Source: Lachnospira eligens (lineage in GTDB: Bacteria; Bacillota; Clostridia; Lachnospirales; Lachnospiraceae). Taken from it: a DNA stretch of 64,000 nt. Below, piece by piece: positions 30,166 through 37,994 of this stretch (position 1 is the first letter of the stretch; every line of letters begins with the position of its first letter). The position numbers were made by a program, and so were the translations under genes. The stretch lies in assembly GCF_009680455.1 (NCBI RefSeq), contig NZ_WKRD01000007.1, forward strand, positions 124,001 to 188,000, given 5' to 3'. The notes below the pieces were generated by a model, which was not told where the DNA came from, did not search any database, and saw nothing but the letters and a program-made list of their open reading frames with translations.

Positions 30166-32286
30166 ATGGAGAAGGATATATTTAAACAGCGAAGACAGAT
30201 GCTTACTGATATGATTCTTAATAATGAACTGTATGTTCCAATGAAAGCTAAAGAAATCGCTATGCTTCTCGATATTCCGAAAGCTAAGCGTTCAGAACTT
30301 ATGGAAGTGCTTGACAGTCTTGTTGCAGATGGAACAATAGGTGTATCAAAGAAGGGTAAGTATATGAAGCCTGAAAATGTAGCACTTGTCGGAACATTTG
30401 AAAGCACAAGCAGGGGCTTTGGTTTTGTAGTAATACCTGACAGGGAAGATGATATATTTGTTAAGGCTAATGACACGATGAATGCTTTCTATCATGATAA
30501 AGTCAAGGTTGTGATAACTACTGAGAAGAATGGCGGTAAGAGGGCTGAAGGTAAGATTGTTGCTATTGTTGAGCATGAGGTTAAGGAAGTTGTCGGAACA
30601 TTCCAGAAGAACAGAACGTATGGTTTTGTTATTCCTGATAATGCAAAGATTAACTGTGATATATTTATACCGCAGGAATTCATGAATGGAGCGGTTGAAG
30701 GTTCTAAGGTAGTTGCTTCTATAAGTGATTACGGCAGCCAGAGTAAGAATCCACAGGGGAAGGTCACAGAAGTACTTGGACATATAGATGACCCGGGTGT
30801 GGACATAATGTCTATTATCAAGGCATATGATTTACTAGTGGAGTTTCCTGAATCAGTTAAGAAGGCAATTAATGATATTCCTGATGTTGTCAGTGAAAAG
30901 GATAAGGCTGGACGAGTTGATTTAAGAAATGTTCAGATGGTTACTATAGATGGTGAGGATGCGAAGGATTTAGATGATGCAGTATCTATCTCGAAAGAAG
31001 GACCTGTATATCATCTAGGTGTCCACATTGCGGATGTAAGTCATTATGTTACAGAGGGAAGTGCGCTGGATAAAGAGGCACTTAAACGAGGTACGAGTGT
31101 TTACCTTGTAGACCGTGTTATTCCAATGATACCGCATAAGTTATCTAATGGGATATGTTCACTTAATCAGGGAGAAGACAGACTGGCACTCAGCTGCCTT
31201 ATGGATATTGATGAAAAGGGAAATATTGTTGGACATAGAATATGTGAAACTGTTATTAATGTAGACAGAAGAATGAGCTATACAAGCGTAAAAAAGATTC
31301 TTGTAGATAATGATACTAATGAAATTATGAAGTATAAAGAGCTTGTTCCAATGTTTCATATGATGGAAGAGGCTGCGGAGCTTCTTAGAAAGAAGAGATT
31401 TGCAAGAGGTTCGGTTGATTTTGATTTCCCTGAAAGTAAGATTATACTTGATGAGAATGGCCACCCGACTGATATTAAGCCGTATGACAGAAATGTAGCA
31501 ACTAAGATTATTGAAGATTTTATGCTTGCTGCTAATGAAACTGTTGCAGAGGATTATTTCTGGCAGGATATGCCATTTCTATATAGAACTCATGAGAATC
31601 CTGATCCTGAAAAAATGCGTAAGTTAGCCACATTTATTAATAACTTTGGTTATACATTAAGACTTACTGATGATTTAAGACCTAAGGAGATTCAGAAGCT
31701 TCTTTCTGAGATAGAGGGTTCTGATGCTGAGAATCTTATAAGCAGACTGACACTCCGCTCTATGAAGAAAGCTAAGTATACTACTGAATGTGTAGGACAT
31801 TTTGGACTCGCTGCCAAGTATTACTGTCATTTCACATCGCCTATCAGAAGATATCCTGATCTCCAGATTCACAGAATTATCAAGGAGAATCTTCACGGAG
31901 GTTTAAGTCCTAAGAGAGCTGCCCATTATGATGCAATATTACCGGATGTTGCTGTCCAGACAAGTGCGATGGAGCGGCGTGCGGCAGATGCTGAAAGAGA
32001 TACAGACAAGCTTAAAATGGCTGAGTATATGGAACAGTTTGTTGGAGAAACATTTGATGGAGTTGTTTCGGGTGTTACCGCGTGGGGCGTATATGTTGAA
32101 CTTCCAAACACTATCGAGGGCATGGTTTCTATCAATAATATGAAGGGATTCTATACATTTGACGAGGAACACTATGAGATGGTAGGAGAACTTGGGAACA
32201 GAAGTTATAAGCTCGGACAGAAGGTTAAGGTTGTGGTTATAGGCACCGATAAGATACTAAGAACAATTGATTTTGCATTTGCATAG
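30166..32286 (+). CDS. rnr: Ribonuclease R
   Basis: A processive 3'-5' exoribonuclease that degrades structured RNA and, with tmRNA, faulty mRNAs. The 706-residue protein has an N-terminal winged-helix domain (LLDIPKAKRSELMEVLDSLVADG), two cold-shock OB domains (GTFESTSRGFGFV, GTFQKNRTYGFVIPD), the RNB catalytic domain with DGEDAKDLDDAVSI carrying the metal-binding aspartates, and a C-terminal S1 domain (FDGVVSGVTAWGVYVEL). Its lysine-rich tail is short compared with proteobacterial RNase R. AAGGGATATAAGGG lies before the ATG. smpB begins 18 bases after the stop. Confidence 0.96.
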   Translation: MEKDIFKQRRQMLTDMILNNELYVPMKAKEIAMLLDIPKAKRSELMEVLDSLVADGTIGVSKKGKYMKPENVALVGTFESTSRGFGFVVIPDREDDIFVKANDTMNAFYHDKVKVVITTEKNGGKRAEGKIVAIVEHEVKEVVGTFQKNRTYGFVIPDNAKINCDIFIPQEFMNGAVEGSKVVASISDYGSQSKNPQGKVTEVLGHIDDPGVDIMSIIKAYDLLVEFPESVKKAINDIPDVVSEKDKAGRVDLRNVQMVTIDGEDAKDLDDAVSISKEGPVYHLGVHIADVSHYVTEGSALDKEALKRGTSVYLVDRVIPMIPHKLSNGICSLNQGEDRLALSCLMDIDEKGNIVGHRICETVINVDRRMSYTSVKKILVDNDTNEIMKYKELVPMFHMMEEAAELLRKKRFARGSVDFDFPESKIILDENGHPTDIKPYDRNVATKIIEDFMLAANETVAEDYFWQDMPFLYRTHENPDPEKMRKLATFINNFGYTLRLTDDLRPKEIQKLLSEIEGSDAENLISRLTLRSMKKAKYTTECVGHFGLAAKYYCHFTSPIRRYPDLQIHRIIKENLHGGLSPKRAAHYDAILPDVAVQTSAMERRAADAERDTDKLKMAEYMEQFVGETFDGVVSGVTAWGVYVELPNTIEGMVSINNMKGFYTFDEEHYEMVGELGNRSYKLGQKVKVVVIGTDKILRTIDFAFA

Positions 32287-32304
32287 AATAGAATGGAGAC
32301 TGAC

Positions 32305-32787
32305 ATGGCATCAAAAACAAGCGCATCTGGAAACAGACTTATAGCGAACAATAAGAAAGCTTATTTTGATTATTTTATAGAAGAGAAATACGAGGCGGGC
32401 ATGGTACTTCACGGCACTGAGGTTAAATCAATCAGAGCAGGTAAGTGCTCAATTAAGGAATCTTATATCAAGATTGAGAATGGCGAAGTGTATGTATTAG
32501 GTATGAATATTACACCATATGAGAAGGGAAACATATTCAATAAAGATCCTTTAAGACCTAAGAAGCTGCTTCTTCACAAGAATCAGATTAATAAGCTTAC
32601 TGGTGAACTTACAATTAAAGGTTACACACTTGTTCCTCTTCAGGTATATCTGAAAGAGGGAAAGGTGAAGATGGAAATTGGTCTTGGAAAAGGTAAGAAG
32701 AACTTTGACAAGAGAGATTCTATTGCAAAGAAAGACCAGATAAGAGATGCACAGAAGGAATTCAAGAATAAGAATCTCAGATTTTAG
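32305..32787 (+). CDS. smpB: SsrA-binding protein SmpB
   Basis: SmpB binds tmRNA and brings it to stalled ribosomes in trans-translation. The 160-residue protein has [34 protein letters not shown] at the N-terminal core, LLLHKNQI in the middle, and a basic C-terminal tail starting [15 protein letters not shown], which enters the mRNA channel. The ATG at 32305 is preceded by GGAG at 6 bases; the upstream in-frame ATG lacks a site. It lies directly before its RNA partner. Confidence 0.96.
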   Translation: MASKTSASGNRLIANNKKAYFDYFIEEKYEAGMVLHGTEVKSIRAGKCSIKESYIKIENGEVYVLGMNITPYEKGNIFNKDPLRPKKLLLHKNQINKLTGELTIKGYTLVPLQVYLKEGKVKMEIGLGKGKKNFDKRDSIAKKDQIRDAQKEFKNKNLRF

Positions 32788-32819
32788 AAATATTTTATCA
32801 GTTTTGAATAACAAGTTCA

Positions 32820-32848
32820 TTGACTTGGCATTATGCCAATGTTAATAT
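32820..32848 (+). promoter_or_regulatory. tmRNA promoter with internal palindrome
   Basis: TTGACT at 32820-32825 and TAATAT at 32843-32848, spacer 17 bases. The spacer holds TTGGCATTATGCCAA (32825-32839), a 6-bp-arm palindrome that could be an operator. Confidence 0.7.
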
Positions 32849-32876
32849 AAATAAGCAGATAAAACTGCTTACACAC

Positions 32877-33212
32877 GGGCTAGTAAAGGTTTCGACGGGG
32901 ATCTTGAAGCTGGTGAAGCTATCCGCAGGAAAGCGTCAAAATCCAAACTTAAATATAAACGCTAACGATAATTTAGCATACGCTGCCTAATTGCAGCAGT
33001 CTGACTTAAAGCACCTACACTTTAAGACCCAGGCTTCGAACATGTAGGAAACGACAGTATCAAAGCTTTGAGATGCTGGTCGTATCATGAAGCTACTAAA
33101 GGTGCAAGGGTGTTGATTCTCGTGTACCGGAGGGAATGTTAAACAATCAACTATGATAGTAGAAGAACAGGGAATGGGTTTTCGGACAGGGGTTCGACTC
33201 CCCTCTGGTCCA
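32877..33212 (+). ncRNA. ssrA: tmRNA (10Sa RNA)
   Basis: tmRNA rescues stalled ribosomes by acting as a tRNA and then as a short mRNA. The 5' end GGGCTAG pairs with CTGGTCC at the 3' end to make the acceptor stem. The family sequence GTTTCGACGGGG follows the 5' end, and GGACAGGGGTTCGACTCCCC forms the T-arm. The tag reading frame begins with GCT at 32961 and encodes ANDNLAYAA before TAA at 32988-32990. The 3' CCA is not encoded. A promoter lies upstream and a very long hairpin starts inside the RNA's 3' end. Confidence 0.96.
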
Positions 33213-33279
33213 TAGGAAAAAGGGAGTGAGGAAGCGTGAGCTTCTTCGCTCCCTTTTTCCTATGGACCAGAGGGGAGTC
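33196..33279. repeat. 40-bp inverted repeat at the 3' end of tmRNA
   Basis: Arms at 33196-33235 and 33240-33279 pair over 40 positions with a GTGA loop; the outer 31 are perfect and the inner 9 contain two G-U type pairs. The left arm includes the last 17 bases of tmRNA. The inner stem with TTTTT in its right arm probably serves as the tmRNA terminator. Confidence 0.85.
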
Positions 33280-33310
33280 TTATTAATGGATAAAACATGG
33301 CGTAGCCGGG

Positions 33311-33390
33311 TTTTTGGACAGGGGCGCACGAGGTCCGGTGGACCTCGGTTTTGCGCCGACCGGAGCGGAGCGAAGAATTCGACTCCCTTT
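33311..33390. repeat. Partial tmRNA 3'-end duplicate split by an insert
   Basis: GGGTTTTTGGACAGGGG (33308-33324) and TTCGACTCCC (33378-33387) repeat the T-arm region of tmRNA in the same order. About 53 bases lie between them, containing a strong hairpin CGAGGTCC/GGACCTCG. The stretch is much richer in GC than the rest of the window. Confidence 0.6.
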
Positions 33391-33410
33391 TGTGGGGGAG
33401 GTGGATACAC

Positions 33411-33715
33411 GGCAGATTGGACGTTGAAGCGGAGATATGGCACGAGGAAGTCCAAAAGGGATGAGCAAGAGCGGTGGATTGGATGTTGAAGCGGAGTTAA
33501 GGTATGCTGAAGTCCAAAAGGGATGAGCAAGAGCGGTGGATTGGACGTTGGAGCGGAGTTAATGTATGCTGAAGTCCAAAAGGGATGAGAAAGCGTGGCA
33601 GATTGGACGTTGAAGCGGAGGAAAGGTATGCTGAAGTCCAAAAGGGATGAGAAAGCGTGGCAGATTGGACATTGAAGAGAATGTAAGGTACGAGAAAGTC
33701 CAAAACACCAGGTAC
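33411..33715. repeat. 62-bp tandem repeat, five units
   Basis: Five units with a constant 62-base period have the shared block ATTGGACGTTGAAGCGGAG starting at 33416, 33478, 33540, 33602 and 33664. Most units also share AAGTCCAAAAGGGATGAG. Each contains TTGGAC and GTCCAA (TTGGAT in unit 2), so each can form a hairpin. The last unit is the most diverged. Long open frames through the array on the minus strand reflect the repeat and not a gene. Together with the two features before it, this fills the gap from 33213 to 33779. Confidence 0.88.
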
Positions 33716-33779
33716 ACTTGCCACACAATACTCAATAGCGTAAAATAAGTACAATCACATAAGTAAGGAGGAGCCAGCT

Positions 33780-34253
33780 ATGAACAGAGCTGTTGTTTAT
33801 TATTCATTATCAGGAAATACAAAGGAAGCTGCAAAGGTTATTGCAAGAAAGTTGGGAGCAAAAATCTTTGAGATAGATTTAGTTAAGCCATTACCTAAGA
33901 ATACAGTGAGGCAGATGATTGTTGGAGGAATGCAGTCAACATTTGGAAGAAGACCTAAGATAAAAGGTGTTCCGGATAACATAGATTATTATGATGAAAT
34001 TATATTAGGTATGCCGGTATGGGCAGGTATGCCGGCGTCTCCGGTCAACACATTTATAAAAAATTACGGCGTGGCAGATAAAATTGATGCTGTGTTTACA
34101 TTCAGCGGTGGTGGTGACAATGACAGATGCCTTCTGCAGCTGTCAAAGAGTCTTAAGAATCTAAAAAATCAGGTTGCGTTAGCAGACCGCAGTAATAATG
34201 CTGCAAAGGATAATCAGGAGAAGCTTGAAAAGTTTGTTATGAGTATCAAGTAG
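33780..34253 (+). CDS. Flavodoxin family protein
   Basis: A 157-residue FMN-binding electron carrier or quinone-reductase-like protein. The phosphate-binding loop is YSLSGNTKEAAKVI at the N-terminus, and LGMPVWAGMPASPVNTFI near residues 80-97 binds the flavin ring. A GGGDN sequence follows. It is similar in length to flavodoxin-4-type proteins common in Lachnospiraceae. TAAGGAGGAG lies upstream. The electron partner is not apparent from the neighbours. Confidence 0.88.
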   Translation: MNRAVVYYSLSGNTKEAAKVIARKLGAKIFEIDLVKPLPKNTVRQMIVGGMQSTFGRRPKIKGVPDNIDYYDEIILGMPVWAGMPASPVNTFIKNYGVADKIDAVFTFSGGGDNDRCLLQLSKSLKNLKNQVALADRSNNAAKDNQEKLEKFVMSIK

Positions 34254-34302
34254 AAATTATACAATAATATGGCAGGTTTATGATATTAGTCAGGGGTAGA
34301 AT

Positions 34303-35274
34303 ATGAGGTTTAAAAATGTGTTTTGTACACAATTATATAAAGATACATTTTCTAAAGTTTTAAAAGAAGATGAGTTTACACACGGAGATGAGATTCTGGT
34401 TGATATGGAAGAACCAGATGGAGACAGGATATCTTATATTATAATGCACCATGGACATTCCATATCTGATTGCAAGGCATTTGTCACGACAACTGATGAA
34501 AATGTTCTAATTGCTGTGTTTGACTTGTGGGGAAAGTTTTATAAATGTTATATCATAAAGAATGATAGTATAAAAAATGTTGAAGTTGAAAATGTTCTTG
34601 GCGGTAAGGAGATAAAATTTGATGGTGAATCACAATATGGAAAAATATCTGTAAAAATGGCAGCGGTCAACAGACAGTTTGGCACAGATTTAAAGTTTCA
34701 ACGGGAACATCTTCAGTTATTTGCTGCGAATCTGAAAAGAATTTCTGAAAATCCCAAGTGCTTTATACAAGATAAAGATCAGGTAAACAGCAACAATAAT
34801 ATTGATAGTGATGAAATAAGCATAGATTTAAGTCTGGTTGAATTGACAGATACTCAGAGAAGACAACTGATAGGTAACAGAAAATTTGAGGATTTCAATC
34901 TTGAAAGCCATAATATAAATATTATTTATGGAGTCTATGAAGCTAACAGAGATATTGTATTGACCCTTACAAGCTTTACATCTACAATATTGACCCAAGA
35001 TGGCGGCGACTATAATTATTGTATTTTGTACAAAGAAAAAGAGTATGGCGTTACATATGGTTTTAACTGGGATGATAAAAAATTAAATGGAATACATAAC
35101 AGAACACCATTTTGTCAGAATGTAGTTGAAAGCATGGTCAGATATTATGAAGATTCATTTCACGAAAGATCGGAGCTGGAAGAAAATGTTAGAAAAAGAT
35201 TTGAGAAAGAATATAATATGGAGATACATGATTTCCTTAAATTTTATATAGAAAATGTTATGGATAACTCATAA
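34303..35274 (+). CDS. Hypothetical protein, unknown family
   Basis: A soluble 323-residue protein with no signal peptide or membrane segment. It looks like two alpha-beta parts joined by an asparagine-rich linker near residues 165-175 (QVNSNNNIDSDE). The C-terminal end is a charged helix (ERSELEENVRKRFEKEY). The base composition is slightly more AT-rich than that of the neighbours. I recognise no motif. It stands between the flavodoxin gene and the LUD gene with short gaps and could have been acquired independently. Confidence 0.6.
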   Translation: MRFKNVFCTQLYKDTFSKVLKEDEFTHGDEILVDMEEPDGDRISYIIMHHGHSISDCKAFVTTTDENVLIAVFDLWGKFYKCYIIKNDSIKNVEVENVLGGKEIKFDGESQYGKISVKMAAVNRQFGTDLKFQREHLQLFAANLKRISENPKCFIQDKDQVNSNNNIDSDEISIDLSLVELTDTQRRQLIGNRKFEDFNLESHNINIIYGVYEANRDIVLTLTSFTSTILTQDGGDYNYCILYKEKEYGVTYGFNWDDKKLNGIHNRTPFCQNVVESMVRYYEDSFHERSELEENVRKRFEKEYNMEIHDFLKFYIENVMDNS

Positions 35275-35370
35275 GAACTACATTTATTTTGTTATGAAGC
35301 ATAAAGGAAGTAAAAGAATTTGTGCTATAATAAGCATACTAAATATTTACATAGACTGGAGGATACGAAC

Positions 35371-35997
35371 ATGGACGAAAATGTAAAGAAAAGAAATGAA
35401 GTACTGGCACAGACTGTAATTAATGGCTTACAGTCACGAAACATGTCAGGATATTATGCAGAGGATAAAGAAGCAGCTTTAAAGCAGGCTCTGGAGTTAA
35501 TTGATGAGGAAAGCACAATTGCTATGGGCGGCTGTCACAGTGCACAGGAGATTGGACTTGTGGAGGCTTTGAAGGAGGGCAATTACAATTATATAGACCG
35601 TTCAAAGATGACTCCAAGAGAAGGACTTCTGGCTTCATATGACGCTGATGTGTTCTTATCAAGTGCAAATGCGATGACAAGTGATGGAATACTTGTAAAT
35701 ATTGATGGCAATTCCAACCGTGTTTCATGCATAGCGCAGGGACCAAAGAAGGTAATCTTTATAGTTGGAATGAATAAAGTCTGTTCAGACCTCGATTCGG
35801 CAATGAAGCGTGCAAGAAATATAGCTGCACCAACTAATGCACAGAATTTTGATGTCAAGACACCCTGCAAGACAACCGGAAAATGCTTTGACTGCAAATC
35901 ACCAGACACATTATGTTGTCAGTTCCTGATTACAAGATATTCACGCCATGTCGGAAGAATACATGTAATACTTGTAAATGATACACTTGGTTATTAA
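35371..35997 (+). CDS. LUD-domain protein (lactate utilization type)
   Basis: A 208-residue protein of the LUD (DUF162) family, related to LutC/LutB parts that take part in lactate oxidation, though stand-alone copies are of unknown role. Seen are the early helix NGLQSRNMSGYYAEDKEAAL, MGGCHSAQEIG, the core DVFLSSANAMTSDGILVNIDG, and GPKKVIFIVGMNKV. A cysteine-rich CKTTGKCFDCKSPDTLCCQF near the C-terminus could bind a metal or cluster. The ATG at 35371 has GGAGG at the right spacing; the frame runs 51 bases upstream. The HD gene follows after 11 bases. Confidence 0.85.
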   Translation: MDENVKKRNEVLAQTVINGLQSRNMSGYYAEDKEAALKQALELIDEESTIAMGGCHSAQEIGLVEALKEGNYNYIDRSKMTPREGLLASYDADVFLSSANAMTSDGILVNIDGNSNRVSCIAQGPKKVIFIVGMNKVCSDLDSAMKRARNIAAPTNAQNFDVKTPCKTTGKCFDCKSPDTLCCQFLITRYSRHVGRIHVILVNDTLGY

Positions 35998-36008
35998 AAG
36001 GAGAAACT

Positions 36009-36494
36009 ATGATTAACAGACTTCATATGGCAATGATTGAATTATATAAGGGAGACGCTAAGAGAATACAGCATTTTTGCAAGGTTCACAGCTATGCAAA
36101 GCTGATTGCACAGATGGAAAATGTTGATGACAAATGTCTTTTTATAATTGAAACAGCGGCACTCACACATGATATCGGGATTCATACATGTGAAGAAAAA
36201 TATGGTGAGTGCGGAGGAAAACTGCAGGAAAAAGAAGGTCCTGCTATTGCCGCAGGACTTCTTGACAGGCTTGGCTTTGACAGTGAAGTATCAGAAAGAG
36301 TGCAGTATCTGATAGGACATCACCATACTTACAATAATATTGACGGCATTGATTATCAGATACTTGTTGAGGCGGATTTCTTAGTTAACATATGCGATGA
36401 TAATCTTACAAAGGATGCAGCATTGAAAGCATATAATAACATTTTTAAGACGGAAAGCGGCAAAAAGATATGCCAGGAGATGTTTGGTTTGTAG
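36009..36494 (+). CDS. HD-domain phosphohydrolase
   Basis: A 161-residue protein with the HD metal-binding arrangement: an early His in KVHSYAKLIA, the HD pair in ALTHDIGIH, and later His residues in YLIGHHHTYNNIDG. Such proteins hydrolyse nucleotides or phosphate esters; the substrate cannot be read from the sequence. AAAAGGAG is placed before the ATG. It sits tightly behind the LUD gene, which suggests one operon. Confidence 0.87.
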   Translation: MINRLHMAMIELYKGDAKRIQHFCKVHSYAKLIAQMENVDDKCLFIIETAALTHDIGIHTCEEKYGECGGKLQEKEGPAIAAGLLDRLGFDSEVSERVQYLIGHHHTYNNIDGIDYQILVEADFLVNICDDNLTKDAALKAYNNIFKTESGKKICQEMFGL

Positions 36495-36547
36495 ATAATG
36501 AGATTTAATGTTACAATTAACAAAAATGTGCGTGGGAAGTGGAGTTT

Positions 36548-37195
36548 ATGAGCGATAATAAAAATGTTAATAATAAGGAAAAAGGCTTTGTTGTCGGCGG
36601 ATATACTTTTAAGACGAAGCAGGAAGCGCAGGAAGCAAAAGATGAGATGAATGCTATTAAGTATCTGTCTGGAAAGACGGACAGTAAAGATCCGAAACAG
36701 GTGTATGTGTTGTATAATAAGATAATTGACAGACAGTTATTTTATACATCCATTGGACTAAATTATCTCAAGAATTTACAGCAGTTTCTGTATAATTCAC
36801 CAGATATTCCAGATGATAAGATTAAGCCGATTCCGGTAAAGAGTGAAACACAGGCTGCAATTGACAGAAGGCGTGAAAGAAATGAGCATAGAAGTGAGCT
36901 GCATACGCTCTCAATTCAGGTGGCAAAGTACAAGAACAATTTTATGAGAATTATGATTGTAAATGTGTTTCTTGTTATTGCGTTAATTGCAATGTTTTTT
37001 ATTCTTAAGACAGGCTCTAATTCTAATGTCATTAATTATGAAGTGAATGTACAGAATAAGTATTCTTCATGGCAGACAGAGCTTGAATCTAAGGAAGCCA
37101 AGTTAAAGGAAAAAGAGAAAGAGCTTAATTCAAGGGAAGCGGAACTTGAATCAAAGCAGTCTTTAAAATCATCATCACAGCAGTCAACAAAGTAG
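36548..37195 (+). CDS. Single-pass membrane protein with C-terminal coiled coil
   Basis: A 215-residue protein. The N-terminal part FVVGGYTFKTKQEAQEAKDE resembles a small domain found in proteins of this order. A single membrane helix lies at about residues 138-158, and a strongly charged coiled coil (ESKEAKLKEKEKELNSREAELESK) fills the C-terminus. The ATG at 36548 has GGAAG upstream; a GTG 9 bases earlier is possible. The two-component system begins 95 bases downstream. Function unknown. Confidence 0.7.
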   Translation: MSDNKNVNNKEKGFVVGGYTFKTKQEAQEAKDEMNAIKYLSGKTDSKDPKQVYVLYNKIIDRQLFYTSIGLNYLKNLQQFLYNSPDIPDDKIKPIPVKSETQAAIDRRRERNEHRSELHTLSIQVAKYKNNFMRIMIVNVFLVIALIAMFFILKTGSNSNVINYEVNVQNKYSSWQTELESKEAKLKEKEKELNSREAELESKQSLKSSSQQSTK

Positions 37196-37289
37196 TCATA
37201 ATATAAATATATGAGCAGAGTACACATTTTAAACATATTTATCAGATAGTATATAGATAATTAATTCACCGTGAAAGTGAGGATTACAT

Positions 37290-37967
37290 ATGGATAAGAT
37301 GAAGGTTTTAGTAGTAGATGATGAAAGCAGAATGAGAAAGCTTGTAAGTGATTTCCTTACAAGAAAAGGATATGCTGTTATTGAAGCGGCTGATGGTGTA
37401 GAAGCTGTAGATACATTTATGGAGAATAAAGATATTGCACTTATAATTCTTGATGTTATGATGCCAAGAATGGATGGCTGGGAAGTGTGCAGGCAGATAA
37501 GAAAGGATTCTAAAGTTCCTATTATAATGCTTACAGCAAAGGGCGAGGAGATGGATGAACTACAAGGCTTTGAATGTGGAGCTGACGAATATATTGCCAA
37601 GCCATTTTCACCCAAGATACTTACAGCCAGAGTTGATGCAATTATAAGACGTGCATATGGTGTTGACAGCAACGAGATAATTGAGATTGGTGGAATTACT
37701 ATAGATAAAGCAGCACATATCGTTAAGATTGATGGTGAAGAGATAGAGTTAAGCTATAAGGAGTTTGAACTGCTTACTTATTTTGTTGAGAATAAAGGGC
37801 TTGCGTTGTCTAGAGAGAAGATTCTTAATAATGTATGGAATTATGATTACTATGGAGATGCAAGAACTATAGATACTCATGTTAAGAAATTAAGAAAGAA
37901 AATGGGTGAGAAGGGTGATTACATCAAGACAATCTGGGGTATGGGTTACAAGTTCATTGTTGACTGA
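37290..37967 (+). CDS. Response regulator, OmpR/PhoB family
   Basis: A DNA-binding transcription regulator controlled by phosphorylation. The 225-residue protein has the receiver domain with VVDDE, phospho-acceptor Asp near residue 55 in LIILDVMMPRMDGW, and conserved Lys in AKPFSP. The winged-helix DNA-binding domain contains YKEFELLTYFVENKG and DTHVKKLRKKMG. GTGAGGA lies before the ATG. Its partner kinase follows after 27 bases. Targets are not known. Confidence 0.95.
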   Translation: MDKMKVLVVDDESRMRKLVSDFLTRKGYAVIEAADGVEAVDTFMENKDIALIILDVMMPRMDGWEVCRQIRKDSKVPIIMLTAKGEEMDELQGFECGADEYIAKPFSPKILTARVDAIIRRAYGVDSNEIIEIGGITIDKAAHIVKIDGEEIELSYKEFELLTYFVENKGLALSREKILNNVWNYDYYGDARTIDTHVKKLRKKMGEKGDYIKTIWGMGYKFIVD

Positions 37968-37994
37968 TTCTGCGTATAAGGAAGGCAATTAAAG

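Noticed and set aside
33411..33715. CRISPR array
   Set aside because: The whole 62-bp unit is repeated, without alternating constant repeats and unique spacers, and there are no cas genes.
33147..33728. 193-residue minus-strand open frame over the region behind tmRNA
   Set aside because: It is made by the 62-bp tandem repeat and the antisense of the tmRNA 3' end. It has no ribosome binding site and the repeat-derived peptide has no family features.
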